A stretch of DNA of 64,000 bases, taken from positions 1-64,000 of the forward strand of contig JBGVEN010000015.1 in the NCBI GenBank assembly GCA_045120135.1, given 5' to 3'. Position numbers and translations under genes: made by a program. Below are positions 32,609 through 41,684 of the stretch, piece after piece (positions within the stretch are counted from its first letter, which is position 1; every line of letters starts with the position of its first letter). The notes under the pieces are model-generated. The model saw nothing but the letters and a program-made list of their open reading frames with translations. It was not told the DNA's origin and did not search any database. The stretch is from SIG440 sp045120135 (GTDB lineage: Bacteria; Bacillota; Clostridia; Monoglobales; Monoglobaceae).

Positions 32609-34651
32609 TTATTCCAACAAAGTGTTTACTGGTCTGACTTCATCGGGAACATCTGCAAGTCCAAGATATTTTTCAAACATATCTCTTGCAACCTTTGCAG
32701 CAAAGCGGCTTGTTGCCCCATGCTCCAACACAACCGCAACAGCAATCTGGGGATTATCATAAGGAGCAAATCCCACAAACAAAACCGTATCACTTCCGCG
32801 GCTGACCTCCGCCGTACCCGTTTTTCCGGCAACCTTTACCGGAAAATCATCAAACACAGCCTGTGCAGTACCATCCTCAGTAACTCTACGCATTCCGTCC
32901 TTCACGGCGTTAAATGTTGCATCTGAAATTTCAGCCTGAGACACTACCTTAGGTTCATTTTTATAAACTAATTCGCCCGTCTTATAATTTCTGACTTCTT
33001 TTACAAGATGCAATGCATATCTGTTACCCTTATTAAGAATAGTCGCAACATAGCTTGCAAGCTGAGCCGGTGTGTACATATTATCCGACTGTCCTATTGC
33101 CGCCTGAAGCGTATCGCCGGGATACCACTCTGTTCCTACTTTTTCTCTGTATTCAGGGCCCGCCACAATACCGCTGGACTCTGAAAGTTCAATGCCAGTT
33201 GTTTCACCAAGCCCGAACATTCTTGCATACTTGCCTATTGTTTCTATACCAAGCTTTCTACCTACATCATAAAAGAAATAGTTACACGAAACACCAATAG
33301 CTTCGGAAACATTTATCGGTCCGTGTGTTTTGCCGGTATTTTTCCAGATAAGACAGGTTGGCTGATATGATGGTGCATAATAGGTATACACACCTTTATC
33401 CTCAATAATCTGTGTCGGCGAAATCAGTCCTTCTTCAAGTGCCGCAATAGCCGTCAAAGGTTTGAATGTTGAACCGGGAGTATATGCACCGTTGAGAGCA
33501 CGATTAAAGAGCGGCATATGCGAATCCTCAAGCAGACTGTTATAGTTCTTTTTATAGTCCTTAGGGTCGTAGGTCGGATGTGATGCAACAGCAAGAACAT
33601 CGCCCGTTGCAATCTCAACCGCAACAGCTGCACCGCTGAAACAATCAACACCTTTTTCGCCACGGGTTGCCACAATATTTTTAGCAAGAGACTCCTCCGT
33701 TACTCTCTGGAGACCCGAGTCAAGCGTAAGAACTGCATAATTATCGGTTTCTGCTTCCTTTACGCTGAGAGTCTGGGATGACGAGCCAACCTTACTGTGA
33801 TTAACACGCTTGTAGCCATCCTTGCCTTTAAGGTATTTTTCAAGAACTTTTTCAAGACCATCCTTGCCAATAATATCATTCATTCCGTAGCCCTGGTCTT
33901 TAAGCTGGTCATATTCTTCCTTGTAAATTATGTCAGTTCTGCCAAGAATATGTGCCGCCATTGAACCGTTAATGTATTCCCGCACCGGCTCAATCTCAAC
34001 GGTCACACCGTCAAGCATAAATGAATTTTCTTTTACCTTTTGCACAGTTTCCATTGTTATGTCATTTGCAAAGGTGTACGGGTTCATAACATTAAAATTC
34101 TTTTGTGCCATAGTGTATCTTACGGCTACAATATCTTTTGCAAGCTCCGGTGAAATGTGCTCGGGAACCTTATATTTTTCAAAATAATGGTTTATTACTT
34201 CCTCTGCAGTCGAATATTTTTCAAGCTTATTTGCTTTTTTCCACTTTAATAGCTTTTCGTCTTTGTCCTCTCCCTCAAATTTAAACGAATACGGAGCGTC
34301 AGTTATAGGTAAATCATCGAAAAACTCCACATTATCTGTTTTGCAGATTTCAAGCAGAGTCAAAAGCGTATCGTTAAGCTTAGTGTTGTTTTTGTCAATA
34401 CTATGGATTTGAATATAATACCCCATACTGTTTGTAACAAGCGGAATTCCGTATCTGTCCACCATTTCACCACGAGGTGCTTTTATTGTAGCTGCTCGAA
34501 CAAGACGGTTTTCTGCCATTTCTTTGTATTCGTCGCCATTTACAATCTGAAGACTGAACAGCTTACCTACACAAAGAACAACAAACGCCGCAAACAAAAC
34601 ATATATTAAACTCAATCGTCTTTTTGAATCTTTATTTTCCAACAACTTCAC
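32609..34651 (-). CDS. mrdA: Penicillin-binding protein 2 (elongation transpeptidase)
   Basis: The class B PBP of the elongasome, which crosslinks lateral-wall peptidoglycan. It has 680 residues. It starts with an N-terminal membrane anchor (about 13-33) and a PBP dimerisation domain with the RG motif (APRGEMVDRYG). The transpeptidase domain has STFK (394-397), SCN (in GVSCNYFF) and KTG (in AGKTGTAE). It lies directly after mreD in the mreBCD-mrdA order, 18 bases apart. Confidence 0.95.
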   Translation of the reverse strand: MKLLENKDSKRRLSLIYVLFAAFVVLCVGKLFSLQIVNGDEYKEMAENRLVRAATIKAPRGEMVDRYGIPLVTNSMGYYIQIHSIDKNNTKLNDTLLTLLEICKTDNVEFFDDLPITDAPYSFKFEGEDKDEKLLKWKKANKLEKYSTAEEVINHYFEKYKVPEHISPELAKDIVAVRYTMAQKNFNVMNPYTFANDITMETVQKVKENSFMLDGVTVEIEPVREYINGSMAAHILGRTDIIYKEEYDQLKDQGYGMNDIIGKDGLEKVLEKYLKGKDGYKRVNHSKVGSSSQTLSVKEAETDNYAVLTLDSGLQRVTEESLAKNIVATRGEKGVDCFSGAAVAVEIATGDVLAVASHPTYDPKDYKKNYNSLLEDSHMPLFNRALNGAYTPGSTFKPLTAIAALEEGLISPTQIIEDKGVYTYYAPSYQPTCLIWKNTGKTHGPINVSEAIGVSCNYFFYDVGRKLGIETIGKYARMFGLGETTGIELSESSGIVAGPEYREKVGTEWYPGDTLQAAIGQSDNMYTPAQLASYVATILNKGNRYALHLVKEVRNYKTGELVYKNEPKVVSQAEISDATFNAVKDGMRRVTEDGTAQAVFDDFPVKVAGKTGTAEVSRGSDTVLFVGFAPYDNPQIAVAVVLEHGATSRFAAKVARDMFEKYLGLADVPDEVRPVNTLLE

Positions 34652-34669
34652 CCTTAAACAAATAGCCTT

Positions 34670-35164
34670 TTACCGGACGCTTTCGTCCCACAGCTTTCCC
34701 GAAAGCTTTTTGATTATTAAATACACCGGTAGAGTCACAACAAAATTGTAAACGCATTCCGGAACGAGCGTTCTGAAGAATACAGAACTAAAGTCCAGAT
34801 TTCCCATAAACGAAACAACATAATAAATCAATTCATAAAACACAGAGGTTACAAGGACAATAACCATAACAATAAGTGCCGTGTTCTTGCGAATAACCTT
34901 TTCGCAGAAAAGGGCGGTCACATAACCCAGAAGCATCATAAGAACAGCATTAAGTCCCAGAACCTTGCCTATCTGAAAATCCAGCATAAGTCCAAAGAAG
35001 AAGCCTGCTATGGCTCCTTCCTTCTTGCTGCAAAAGCAGCTTATTGCAGCTATATAAATAATAAACATATTAGGGATTACCCCAAAGACCGCAATAGCAT
35101 CAAGCCATGTTGCCTGAATAACAAGAAATACGGTCAAAAAAATACCGTGTACTGCATATTTCAT
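34670..35164 (-). CDS. mreD: Rod shape-determining protein MreD
   Basis: A small integral membrane component of the elongasome; 164 residues with five or six hydrophobic spans. MreD is poorly conserved. It is identified by length, topology, family pattern (GFFFGLMLDFQIGKVLGLNA) and position between mreC and mrdA. Confidence 0.9.
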   Translation of the reverse strand: MKYAVHGIFLTVFLVIQATWLDAIAVFGVIPNMFIIYIAAISCFCSKKEGAIAGFFFGLMLDFQIGKVLGLNAVLMMLLGYVTALFCEKVIRKNTALIVMVIVLVTSVFYELIYYVVSFMGNLDFSSVFFRTLVPECVYNFVVTLPVYLIIKKLSGKLWDESVR

Positions 35165-35188
35165 TTTGAAACTAACCTTTCAAAAACC

Positions 35189-36025
35189 TTATTCAAAATC
35201 ATTTTTGATTACAAATACCGCACAGAGGTTTTTTATATCCGCCTCGGGCGATATAACAGCATACTGCGAAATACCCTGAATGTCAGGACGAATCTTCTGA
35301 ATTTTACCAATTACAAGACCTTTAGGATAAATTCCGCCCAAACCGGAAGTAATTACTGTATCGCCAACAATTATATTGGCATTTTTCGACACGAATGACA
35401 AACGCAGATTTCCGTCTGCTGCAAGACTGCTGTCGCCTTCGCAAATCCCATATTCACCGGACCTTACAACCTGTGCACCTGCCGAATGCTCCGAATCGGA
35501 AATAACAGCAACCGTTGCCCAGGTAGTTCCTACCTCGCTTATTCTGCCCACAAGTGAGTTACCTGCTGCAACAACCGGCTGATTAAGTGCAATACCGTCT
35601 GCCGCACCCTTGTCTATTGTAAAAGTGTTATACCAGTTTGACGGATTTCGTGCAATTACAGAAGCGGCTTCAAGCTCGAACTCGGTTATACTTTTTTTCA
35701 TATTGAGAAGCTGTCTCAGCTGTTCATTTTCAAGCTTGCCGGATTCATTTTCGTTTATTTCTTTCTTTAATTCGGCATTTTCAGTTTTAAGTGCTTCTAT
35801 TTCGGTTTGCAGCTTGTCAACATTGGCAAAATACCCGAAAAAACCCGAAACGCCCCGTCCAATGTTTGTGAACAGCTTTTGAACCGGAGTTATAACTATG
35901 TTAACCGCATTTTCAAACACAGTTGTGTCAGATTTTGCGGCGTTCATAATTCCAACCGCAATACCAAGAATTATAACCAAAACGACAAGTCCAACTGCCG
36001 CTTTGTGTTTAAAAAGCTTACGCAA
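35189..36025 (-). CDS. mreC: Rod shape-determining protein MreC
   Basis: A bitopic scaffold linking MreB to periplasmic-side cell-wall synthases. It has 278 residues. It shows one N-terminal membrane helix (about 10-30), a coiled coil (about 65-105), and a double beta-barrel domain with the family motifs VIARNPSNWYNTFTIDKG and ITSGLGGIYPKGLVIGKI. It is preceded by mreB and followed by mreD. Confidence 0.95.
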   Translation of the reverse strand: MRKLFKHKAAVGLVVLVIILGIAVGIMNAAKSDTTVFENAVNIVITPVQKLFTNIGRGVSGFFGYFANVDKLQTEIEALKTENAELKKEINENESGKLENEQLRQLLNMKKSITEFELEAASVIARNPSNWYNTFTIDKGAADGIALNQPVVAAGNSLVGRISEVGTTWATVAVISDSEHSAGAQVVRSGEYGICEGDSSLAADGNLRLSFVSKNANIIVGDTVITSGLGGIYPKGLVIGKIQKIRPDIQGISQYAVISPEADIKNLCAVFVIKNDFE

Positions 36026-36050
36026 AGAAAGGCTCTCCTCTCAATAGATA

Positions 36051-37043
36051 TTAGCTGAGAATGCTATGAAGTGTCCTGATTTCATCAAGAGCTTTACCTG
36101 CACCGATTGCAACACATTCTGCCGGAGATTCAGCAATGAAAATCGGTATTTCGGTATGAACATTGATGAGTCTGCCAAGGCCTCTGAGTATTGCTCCGCC
36201 ACCTGTCAGAACAATTCCTGACTCAAATATGTCAGCTGCAAGCTCCGGCGGTGTCTTTTCAAGAACAGACTTTATGCCGTCGATTATTGCAGCAAGGCTT
36301 TCCTGGAACGATTCACGAACCTCTGTCGATGTTATTCTAATGGTTTTGGGGAGACCTGAAACCAGGTCACGACCCTTAATATCCATTGTAGATTCGTCCT
36401 TTAAGGGACAAGCGGACCCAATTGCTTTTTTAATTTCTTCCGCAGTAATATCACCAATTATAAGGTTATGGTTCTTTTTGAGGAACTGAATAATATCGTT
36501 ATCCAAAGAATGGCTGGCAACCCTAAGACTCTGTGTTGCAACGACACCGCCCAGAGATACAACTGCAATTTCGGTTGTTCCGCCGCCAATATCAACAATC
36601 ATCGAACCAATAGGCTTGTGAACTTCAATTCCCGCACCGATAGCTGCCGCCATTGATTTTTCAATGAGAAATACCTCTTTAACGCCTGCCGCAAGTGTTG
36701 CATCCCTTACCGCACGTTTCTCAACATCGGTTATATGTGAAGGAATACATATAACAGCCCTAGGCTTAAGAAAAGATGAATTCACCGCTTTTTTGATAAA
36801 GTATCTGAGCATTTTTACGGTAATATCAAAATTTGCAATAACACCATCTTTAATAGGCGTAAGGGCACGGATATCTTGAGGCGTTCTGCCCAGCATTTCA
36901 CCGGCTGCCTTGCCGATAGCAAGGACTTTGCCGTTCTTTTTACTTATAGCCACAACGGTGGGTTCGTTAACTACGATACCCTTGCCTTTAAGATATATTA
37001 TTGTATTGGAAGTACCTAAATCAATTCCTATTTCGTTTAACAT
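36051..37043 (-). CDS. mreB: Rod shape-determining actin MreB
   Basis: A bacterial actin that organises lateral cell-wall synthesis. It has 330 residues. Family motifs are IDLGTSNTIIYLKGKG (phosphate 1), VDIGGGTTEIAVVSLGG (phosphate 2) and LTGGGAILRGL. At the start, MLNEIGIDLG lacks the N-terminal amphipathic extension seen in some MreBs. It is the first gene of mreBCD, 38 bases after maf. Confidence 0.96.
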   Translation of the reverse strand: MLNEIGIDLGTSNTIIYLKGKGIVVNEPTVVAISKKNGKVLAIGKAAGEMLGRTPQDIRALTPIKDGVIANFDITVKMLRYFIKKAVNSSFLKPRAVICIPSHITDVEKRAVRDATLAAGVKEVFLIEKSMAAAIGAGIEVHKPIGSMIVDIGGGTTEIAVVSLGGVVATQSLRVASHSLDNDIIQFLKKNHNLIIGDITAEEIKKAIGSACPLKDESTMDIKGRDLVSGLPKTIRITSTEVRESFQESLAAIIDGIKSVLEKTPPELAADIFESGIVLTGGGAILRGLGRLINVHTEIPIFIAESPAECVAIGAGKALDEIRTLHSILS

Positions 37044-37081
37044 AAGCTTTGAACCACACTTTCTATGTTTTTACTTGTTTT

Positions 37082-37669
37082 CTAAAAGAATTTTATGCCG
37101 AAATCGCTGGATAAAGACTTACCAAGCGAACAAACGGGCAGACCTACAACATTAAAATAGTCACCGTTTATTTTTTCAACAAATAACGAGCCAAAATTCT
37201 GAATTCCATAGCTTCCTGCTTTGTCCATCGGCTCTCCAGTATTAATATAATCTTTAATTTCATTTATGTCAAGGTTTTTGAAGAATACTTCTGTTTTTTC
37301 GTAAAAATTTGACGATTTTCCTGTTAAGTTTTCTATCAAATAAACACCGGTATATACTGTATGAGATTTTCCACTCAATGCCATCAGCATTTTTTCAGCA
37401 TCTTCCTTTGACTTTGGCTTTCCAAGAACAGTATCATTTGTTGCCACCACGGTATCTGCGGCTATAATAAGTGCATCACGACTTTGTGACAGAGTTTTCC
37501 GGACATTGTCACCTTTGAATTTCGCAAGTGCCATCACCAATTCTGCCGGCAAAAGGTTTTGGTCGATACATTCGGGAGTGTTATCTGGAATTACAGAGAA
37601 ATTGAGACCCAGCATACCTAAAAGTTCCTTACGTCTTGGTGAATTTGATGCTAAAATCAACTCCTTCAT
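37082..37669 (-). CDS. maf: Maf-family nucleoside triphosphate pyrophosphatase
   Basis: A house-cleaning NTP pyrophosphatase (dTTP/UTP-type Maf); 195 residues. It has the N-terminal LASNSPRRKELL loop, IIAADTVVATNDTVLGKP and the EPMDKAGSYGIQ motif. Genes of this family are usually upstream of mreB in Firmicutes, as here. It overlaps the Gx transporter gene by 4 bases. Confidence 0.94.
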   Translation of the reverse strand: MKELILASNSPRRKELLGMLGLNFSVIPDNTPECIDQNLLPAELVMALAKFKGDNVRKTLSQSRDALIIAADTVVATNDTVLGKPKSKEDAEKMLMALSGKSHTVYTGVYLIENLTGKSSNFYEKTEVFFKNLDINEIKDYINTGEPMDKAGSYGIQNFGSLFVEKINGDYFNVVGLPVCSLGKSLSSDFGIKFF

Positions 37670-38178
37670 TTTATAACCTCCTTAAAACGCTTTGCAAAAA
37701 TTTCAGTTAAATACCCTGTTGCCGCACCGCAGATTACGGCAATAATTAAAAGTCCGGGCAAATATGAAAGCACATACCACGACGAAAAAACTAATACAGC
37801 AACAATAATCTGAGAAATATTATGTACTGCCGCACCAATTATGCTGATACCAATCATACTAGTCTTTGGGTACAACCATTTTTTTGCGCCCCACATTGAA
37901 AGAACTGCAAAGAACGCACCCAAAACACTATACGGAATTGCGCTGACTCCGCCGAACAAAAGACAGCCGAGCATTGCACGAAGCACCGCTATAAGCGTTG
38001 CATTCACACCACCAAACATAAAAATGTTTATAATTGATACCATATTAGCAAGTCCCAGTTTACCCCCCGGAATGTTCACGGGAGCAAAATAGCTTTCGAC
38101 ATACTGAAAAACCAGCCCGATTGCAACAAATATTGCCATAATTGCAATTTTCTTTGTTTTATTCATTTTCGTATTCAT
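37666..38178 (-). CDS. Gx transporter family membrane protein
   Basis: A 170-residue integral membrane protein of about five spans. It is of the Gx transporter / 'heptaprenyl diphosphate synthase component I' family, which resembles ECF-type substrate-binding subunits. Family hallmarks are PGGKLGLANMVSIINIFMFGG near the second helix and AVHNISQIIVA near the fourth. The historical name is probably misleading because no prenyltransferase motif exists. It is part of a NusG-II / Gx / maf / mre string that recurs in Clostridia. Substrate unknown. Confidence 0.82.
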   Translation of the reverse strand: MNTKMNKTKKIAIMAIFVAIGLVFQYVESYFAPVNIPGGKLGLANMVSIINIFMFGGVNATLIAVLRAMLGCLLFGGVSAIPYSVLGAFFAVLSMWGAKKWLYPKTSMIGISIIGAAVHNISQIIVAVLVFSSWYVLSYLPGLLIIAVICGAATGYLTEIFAKRFKEVIK

Positions 38179-38561
38179 TAATGGCTCACCTTATCTACAC
38201 CACTACTGTCTCCGGTCAGCTGTACCGAAAAACGGTTAGGAATGCATATAATCATCTGATTCACTTTAGTTATTGCGTCTGCACGCACATCAACCTTATC
38301 CCTACAAGAGGCATCCGTTACACGAACCCCGTAATTGGACAATTCAAGAGTGTTGCTGCCATATTCCGTTTCAACCTTGACAACCTTTGTATTTTTTATG
38401 TCATTAAGCCTATAGCTTGCATAAAGTTCTCCATTTACATATACCTCTGCCGTTTGAGGTTTTCCTCCAAGAACAGCGAAACTGAACGTAAAATACAAAA
38501 CACACGCAAGCAACAAAACTGAAAGAGCAACTATCTTATCGCCTTTTTTTATAAGTTTCAT
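38178..38561 (-). CDS. NusG domain II-containing membrane-anchored protein
   Basis: A 127-residue protein. It has a basic N-terminus, one membrane span (about 9-30), and a NusG domain II-like beta domain outside the membrane (AEVYVNGELYASYRL to SVQLTG). The family is common in Clostridia and almost always sits beside a Gx transporter gene, as here (TAATG overlap). Function unknown; a lipid- or quinone-related role has been suggested for the pair but is unproven. Start is the ATG after AAGGGGAG. Confidence 0.8.
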   Translation of the reverse strand: MKLIKKGDKIVALSVLLLACVLYFTFSFAVLGGKPQTAEVYVNGELYASYRLNDIKNTKVVKVETEYGSNTLELSNYGVRVTDASCRDKVDVRADAITKVNQMIICIPNRFSVQLTGDSSGVDKVSH

Positions 38562-38575
38562 CAAAACTCCCCTTG

Positions 38576-40660
38576 CTATTGAACACCCTTGGCAAAGTGC
38601 CCGCCAGTGAAATCTTCTGGACGATAACCAGAATTTTCAAAAAAGCTCTCGCAAATTCGGATACATTCATCCGGCGACTCATCGGTGAAATAAATTCTGA
38701 AAAAGTCTATTCCTGCACGCTTCAGTTTATCCATATCGTAAGCCAAAAACGTCTTTTTGCAGTTAAGAATAACACTTCGACAAGCATCCCCATCCTTAAT
38801 CACAGGGAAAATCATTCCCATACGGTCTGTTATGGTATTGGGCCCGTTACACGGGCATTTTGAGTTGTTGCGTATAACGCAATTTTCAGTAACCATAAGC
38901 GGCAATCTTCCATACACCATAGTTTGAACAGGAATACATTTTTTTATTTTCTGCATTTGCTTCACATTAAGTTCCGGTGAAAGTTCTGCCATTTCAAGCC
39001 CGCAATTTTTGTAAAAGTTCAACGCTCTTGAATTAAAAATATTCAGCCTGAATCCACCAAATGTTCTATATCCGTCAAATTCCCTTAACGACGATATATT
39101 TGAAGCCTGAACAGCATAAAATCCATCTTTTAAAAATTTTTCCACTCTTTGTTTAATATTCAATGAACAATTTTCCGTAATAATTGCCGGTAACACAATA
39201 ACAACCTTTTCTTTAACAGCATCAAAGCAAGCTCTGTTTTTTTCAATTATGTGGAGCGGAACATAAAAATAAGTGAAATCTCTTTCTTTTATTGCTTCAA
39301 ATTGTTCAATTGTTGTTACCTCACAGACAAAACCACCGTTACAAAGATTCTCACTATCTGAAAGTTCAAGAGCGGTGCCACCTTTTTGCCGTTTAAATCT
39401 TTGAATGTATTTCTTTTCAAACTGCTCCAGTGCTGCACGGCGCATATTATTAAGTGCCCCTGCTGAAACAAACACATTTTCATCAAGAGACACATCTATT
39501 TTTAAAAATTCAAACGGAGTTCCGCCGGTTTTTGAAAGCTGGGTTTTTATCGTTTTTTCCGTGAGAGGCAGTTTTTGTGCACTTTCAGCAAAAAAATCAG
39601 CTTCGTAATTTACCTCAACCCCGTCCAAACCCACAATAATTTTGGGTTTTTGACCCAAACGGATTTCAACTTTACACTCAAGCTGAAGTTTACGATTTTC
39701 GGTCTTTATACGATTTAAAAGTTCTTGCTCCAGAAAGTCTGAGCCTTTATGATACGGATTATCGGGTTTGTCAAATGCAAACATTTCTCTGCAGGTTTTA
39801 CCCGTTAAATATCCGTCGGTTACACCGCCACGGTTAAAAATTCTGTCAAGTAGCTCTGCATCAGCCTTTTCAAGCGGATGAGGATTATCAATATATTTTC
39901 TGTAAACCCCTACAACGGCTGCAACATAGGCTGGGCCTTTCATTCTTCCCTCTATTTTAAGAGAAGAAACACCTATCTCTATTAATTCGAAAATATGCTC
40001 AATAGATGACAAGTCCTTAAGGCTCATATAGAATTTTTTTATTTTGTCGTTGTTTATACTATACGGAAGTCTGCAAGGCTGTGCACATTTACCCCGATTT
40101 CCCGAACGGGAGCCGATAATACTGCTCATCAGGCATTGACCGGAATAACACATACAGAGCGCCCCGTGAGCAAATACTTCAAGCTCAGCTCGGGTATTTT
40201 TTGAAATTGCTCTTATATTTTCCAAAGATAGTTCTCGAGCAAGAACAACACGATTGACACCGTAGTTTTCAAGAGTTTTCACCCCATCGGCATTATGAAT
40301 AGTCATTTGGGTACTTGCATGAATGGGAAGTTCGGGTACAATTTGCTTTGCAAGTTGCAACACGCCCATATCCTGAACAATTATTGCATCAGTTCCTATA
40401 TTATTCAGGAACACTAAATACTCTGAAAGCTCCTGCATTTCAGAGTCCAAAACAAGTGTATTTACAGTTACATAGACTTTAACTCCACGAAGATGACAAT
40501 AGTCCACCGCTTTTTCAAGAGTTGCGCCGTCAAAATTATCCGCATAGCTTCGCGCTCCGAACGCCTTACCGGAAAGGTATACTGCGTCTGCTCCGCTTTG
40601 AACAGCAGCAACAAGACATTCAAAGTTACCTGCCGGAGCAAGTAATTCTATTTTTTTCAT
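38576..40660 (-). CDS. U32 family peptidase-like protein with C-terminal DUF3656-type region
   Basis: A 694-residue U32 protein related to RlhA/YrrO. RlhA hydroxylates a 23S rRNA cytidine; other members are called collagenases. The N-terminal domain (1-280) contains the family signature with spaced cysteines (FAHGALCMCYSGQC and GNRGKCAQPCRLPY). These are probable metal or Fe-S ligands. About 400 further residues form the extended C-terminal domain seen in long Firmicute U32 proteins. It is immediately downstream of zapA, which is a common neighbour pair. RNA modification is more likely than proteolysis, but this is inference. Confidence 0.85.
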   Translation of the reverse strand: MKKIELLAPAGNFECLVAAVQSGADAVYLSGKAFGARSYADNFDGATLEKAVDYCHLRGVKVYVTVNTLVLDSEMQELSEYLVFLNNIGTDAIIVQDMGVLQLAKQIVPELPIHASTQMTIHNADGVKTLENYGVNRVVLARELSLENIRAISKNTRAELEVFAHGALCMCYSGQCLMSSIIGSRSGNRGKCAQPCRLPYSINNDKIKKFYMSLKDLSSIEHIFELIEIGVSSLKIEGRMKGPAYVAAVVGVYRKYIDNPHPLEKADAELLDRIFNRGGVTDGYLTGKTCREMFAFDKPDNPYHKGSDFLEQELLNRIKTENRKLQLECKVEIRLGQKPKIIVGLDGVEVNYEADFFAESAQKLPLTEKTIKTQLSKTGGTPFEFLKIDVSLDENVFVSAGALNNMRRAALEQFEKKYIQRFKRQKGGTALELSDSENLCNGGFVCEVTTIEQFEAIKERDFTYFYVPLHIIEKNRACFDAVKEKVVIVLPAIITENCSLNIKQRVEKFLKDGFYAVQASNISSLREFDGYRTFGGFRLNIFNSRALNFYKNCGLEMAELSPELNVKQMQKIKKCIPVQTMVYGRLPLMVTENCVIRNNSKCPCNGPNTITDRMGMIFPVIKDGDACRSVILNCKKTFLAYDMDKLKRAGIDFFRIYFTDESPDECIRICESFFENSGYRPEDFTGGHFAKGVQ

Positions 40661-40675
40661 ACCAACTCAAATCCT

Positions 40676-41044
40676 TTAGTAGCCGTTTCGTGCAGAGCTT
40701 TTTGCAAGCTCAATCTGGAGATCGTGTATCTTTTTTTCAAGTTCTTTTATTTGTGCAGTTTTTTCGGAAACCTGCGTTGACAGCTGAATTTCGGTTTTTG
40801 AGTAATCCGAAACCTGTTTTCTTAAATTATCTGCCGAATCATCAAGGCGAATAAGCTCGTCAGCAAGATTGATTGAAGTGAGCATCGCAAGCATTGCTGT
40901 GCTGAGTCTTGGGTTAGCTGCTGATATTTCGGTTAAGGTCTTATCCACCTTAACCGCTACCCTCTGCACGTATTCGGGTTCTTCTGCTGTTACCAACGTA
41001 TATTCTGCACCGTTTATCAGAACCTTAACCTTTTTCTTTTCCAT
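40676..41044 (-). CDS. zapA: Cell division protein ZapA
   Basis: Bundles and stabilises FtsZ filaments. It has 122 residues. The N-terminal domain contains VKVLINGAEYTLVTAEEPEYVQRVA and MLAMLTSINLADEL. A coiled-coil C-terminus follows (about 65-115). It is a typical pair with the U32 gene downstream. Confidence 0.92.
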   Translation of the reverse strand: MEKKKVKVLINGAEYTLVTAEEPEYVQRVAVKVDKTLTEISAANPRLSTAMLAMLTSINLADELIRLDDSADNLRKQVSDYSKTEIQLSTQVSEKTAQIKELEKKIHDLQIELAKSSARNGY

Positions 41045-41060
41045 AACATATTCTCCGCAA

Positions 41061-41600
41061 TTAATTATTTTTCATATATTCCATACCTTTGAAAAATCCT
41101 ATTACGGTTTTCGCATCGGTAATTTCATTCTTCATTATTTTGTCGTATACTTCCATCGGGGACAGTTCGATTACATTCATAAATTCATCATCATCACGAT
41201 TAACTTCGCCCTCTGTAAGTCCCCACGCAAGTAAGATATGTGTTGTTTCATTTGCAAAACCAGGTGACGGATAAAGATAACCAAGTGACACAAATTCATT
41301 TGCCTTGAAGCCTGTTTCTTCTTCAAGCTCGCGTCTGCCGCATTCAAGAGGATCTTCACCTTTTTCAAGCTTACCTGCAGGAATTTCAAGAAGCTGTTTT
41401 TCAACTGCCTTGCGGTATTGAGAAACAAACAGGATGTTCCCATTATCCTTTATTGCAACAATACCTACACCGCCCGGATGATCAACTATTTCACGATAAC
41501 CGGTTTTACCCTCGGGAAGCTCAACAGTTTCGGTGCGGACACTGAATATTCGTCCTTCAAACTTTTTCTCTGATGTAATGGTTTTTTCATTAAATTCCAT
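41061..41600 (-). CDS. NUDIX ADP-ribose pyrophosphatase family protein
   Basis: A hydrolase of ADP-ribose or related nucleoside diphosphate sugars; 179 residues. The Nudix box GKLEKGEDPLECGRRELEEETGF is complete, with its REL and EE metal-binding glutamates (quoted in parts: GKLEKGEDPLECG, RRELEEETGF). An N-terminal beta domain precedes it, as in ADPR pyrophosphatases. I start at the ATG behind GGGTGATATT; a GTG four codons upstream overlaps this. It ends before a hairpin that closes the gdhA transcript upstream. Confidence 0.9.
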   Translation of the reverse strand: MEFNEKTITSEKKFEGRIFSVRTETVELPEGKTGYREIVDHPGGVGIVAIKDNGNILFVSQYRKAVEKQLLEIPAGKLEKGEDPLECGRRELEEETGFKANEFVSLGYLYPSPGFANETTHILLAWGLTEGEVNRDDDEFMNVIELSPMEVYDKIMKNEITDAKTVIGFFKGMEYMKNN

Positions 41601-41636
41601 AATATCACCCACAAATTAAATTTATAGATAGTAGAA

Positions 41637-41660
41637 ACGGGCAGAATAAAATCTGCCCGT
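41637..41660 (-). terminator. Hairpin after gdhA
   Basis: A perfect 9-bp stem (ACGGGCAGA/TCTGCCCGT) lies 24 bases beyond the gdhA stop codon. The T tail on the minus strand is weak (TTTCTAC). It probably terminates gdhA. Confidence 0.6.
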
Positions 41661-41684
41661 CAAACCATTTATCTTAACCAGTAA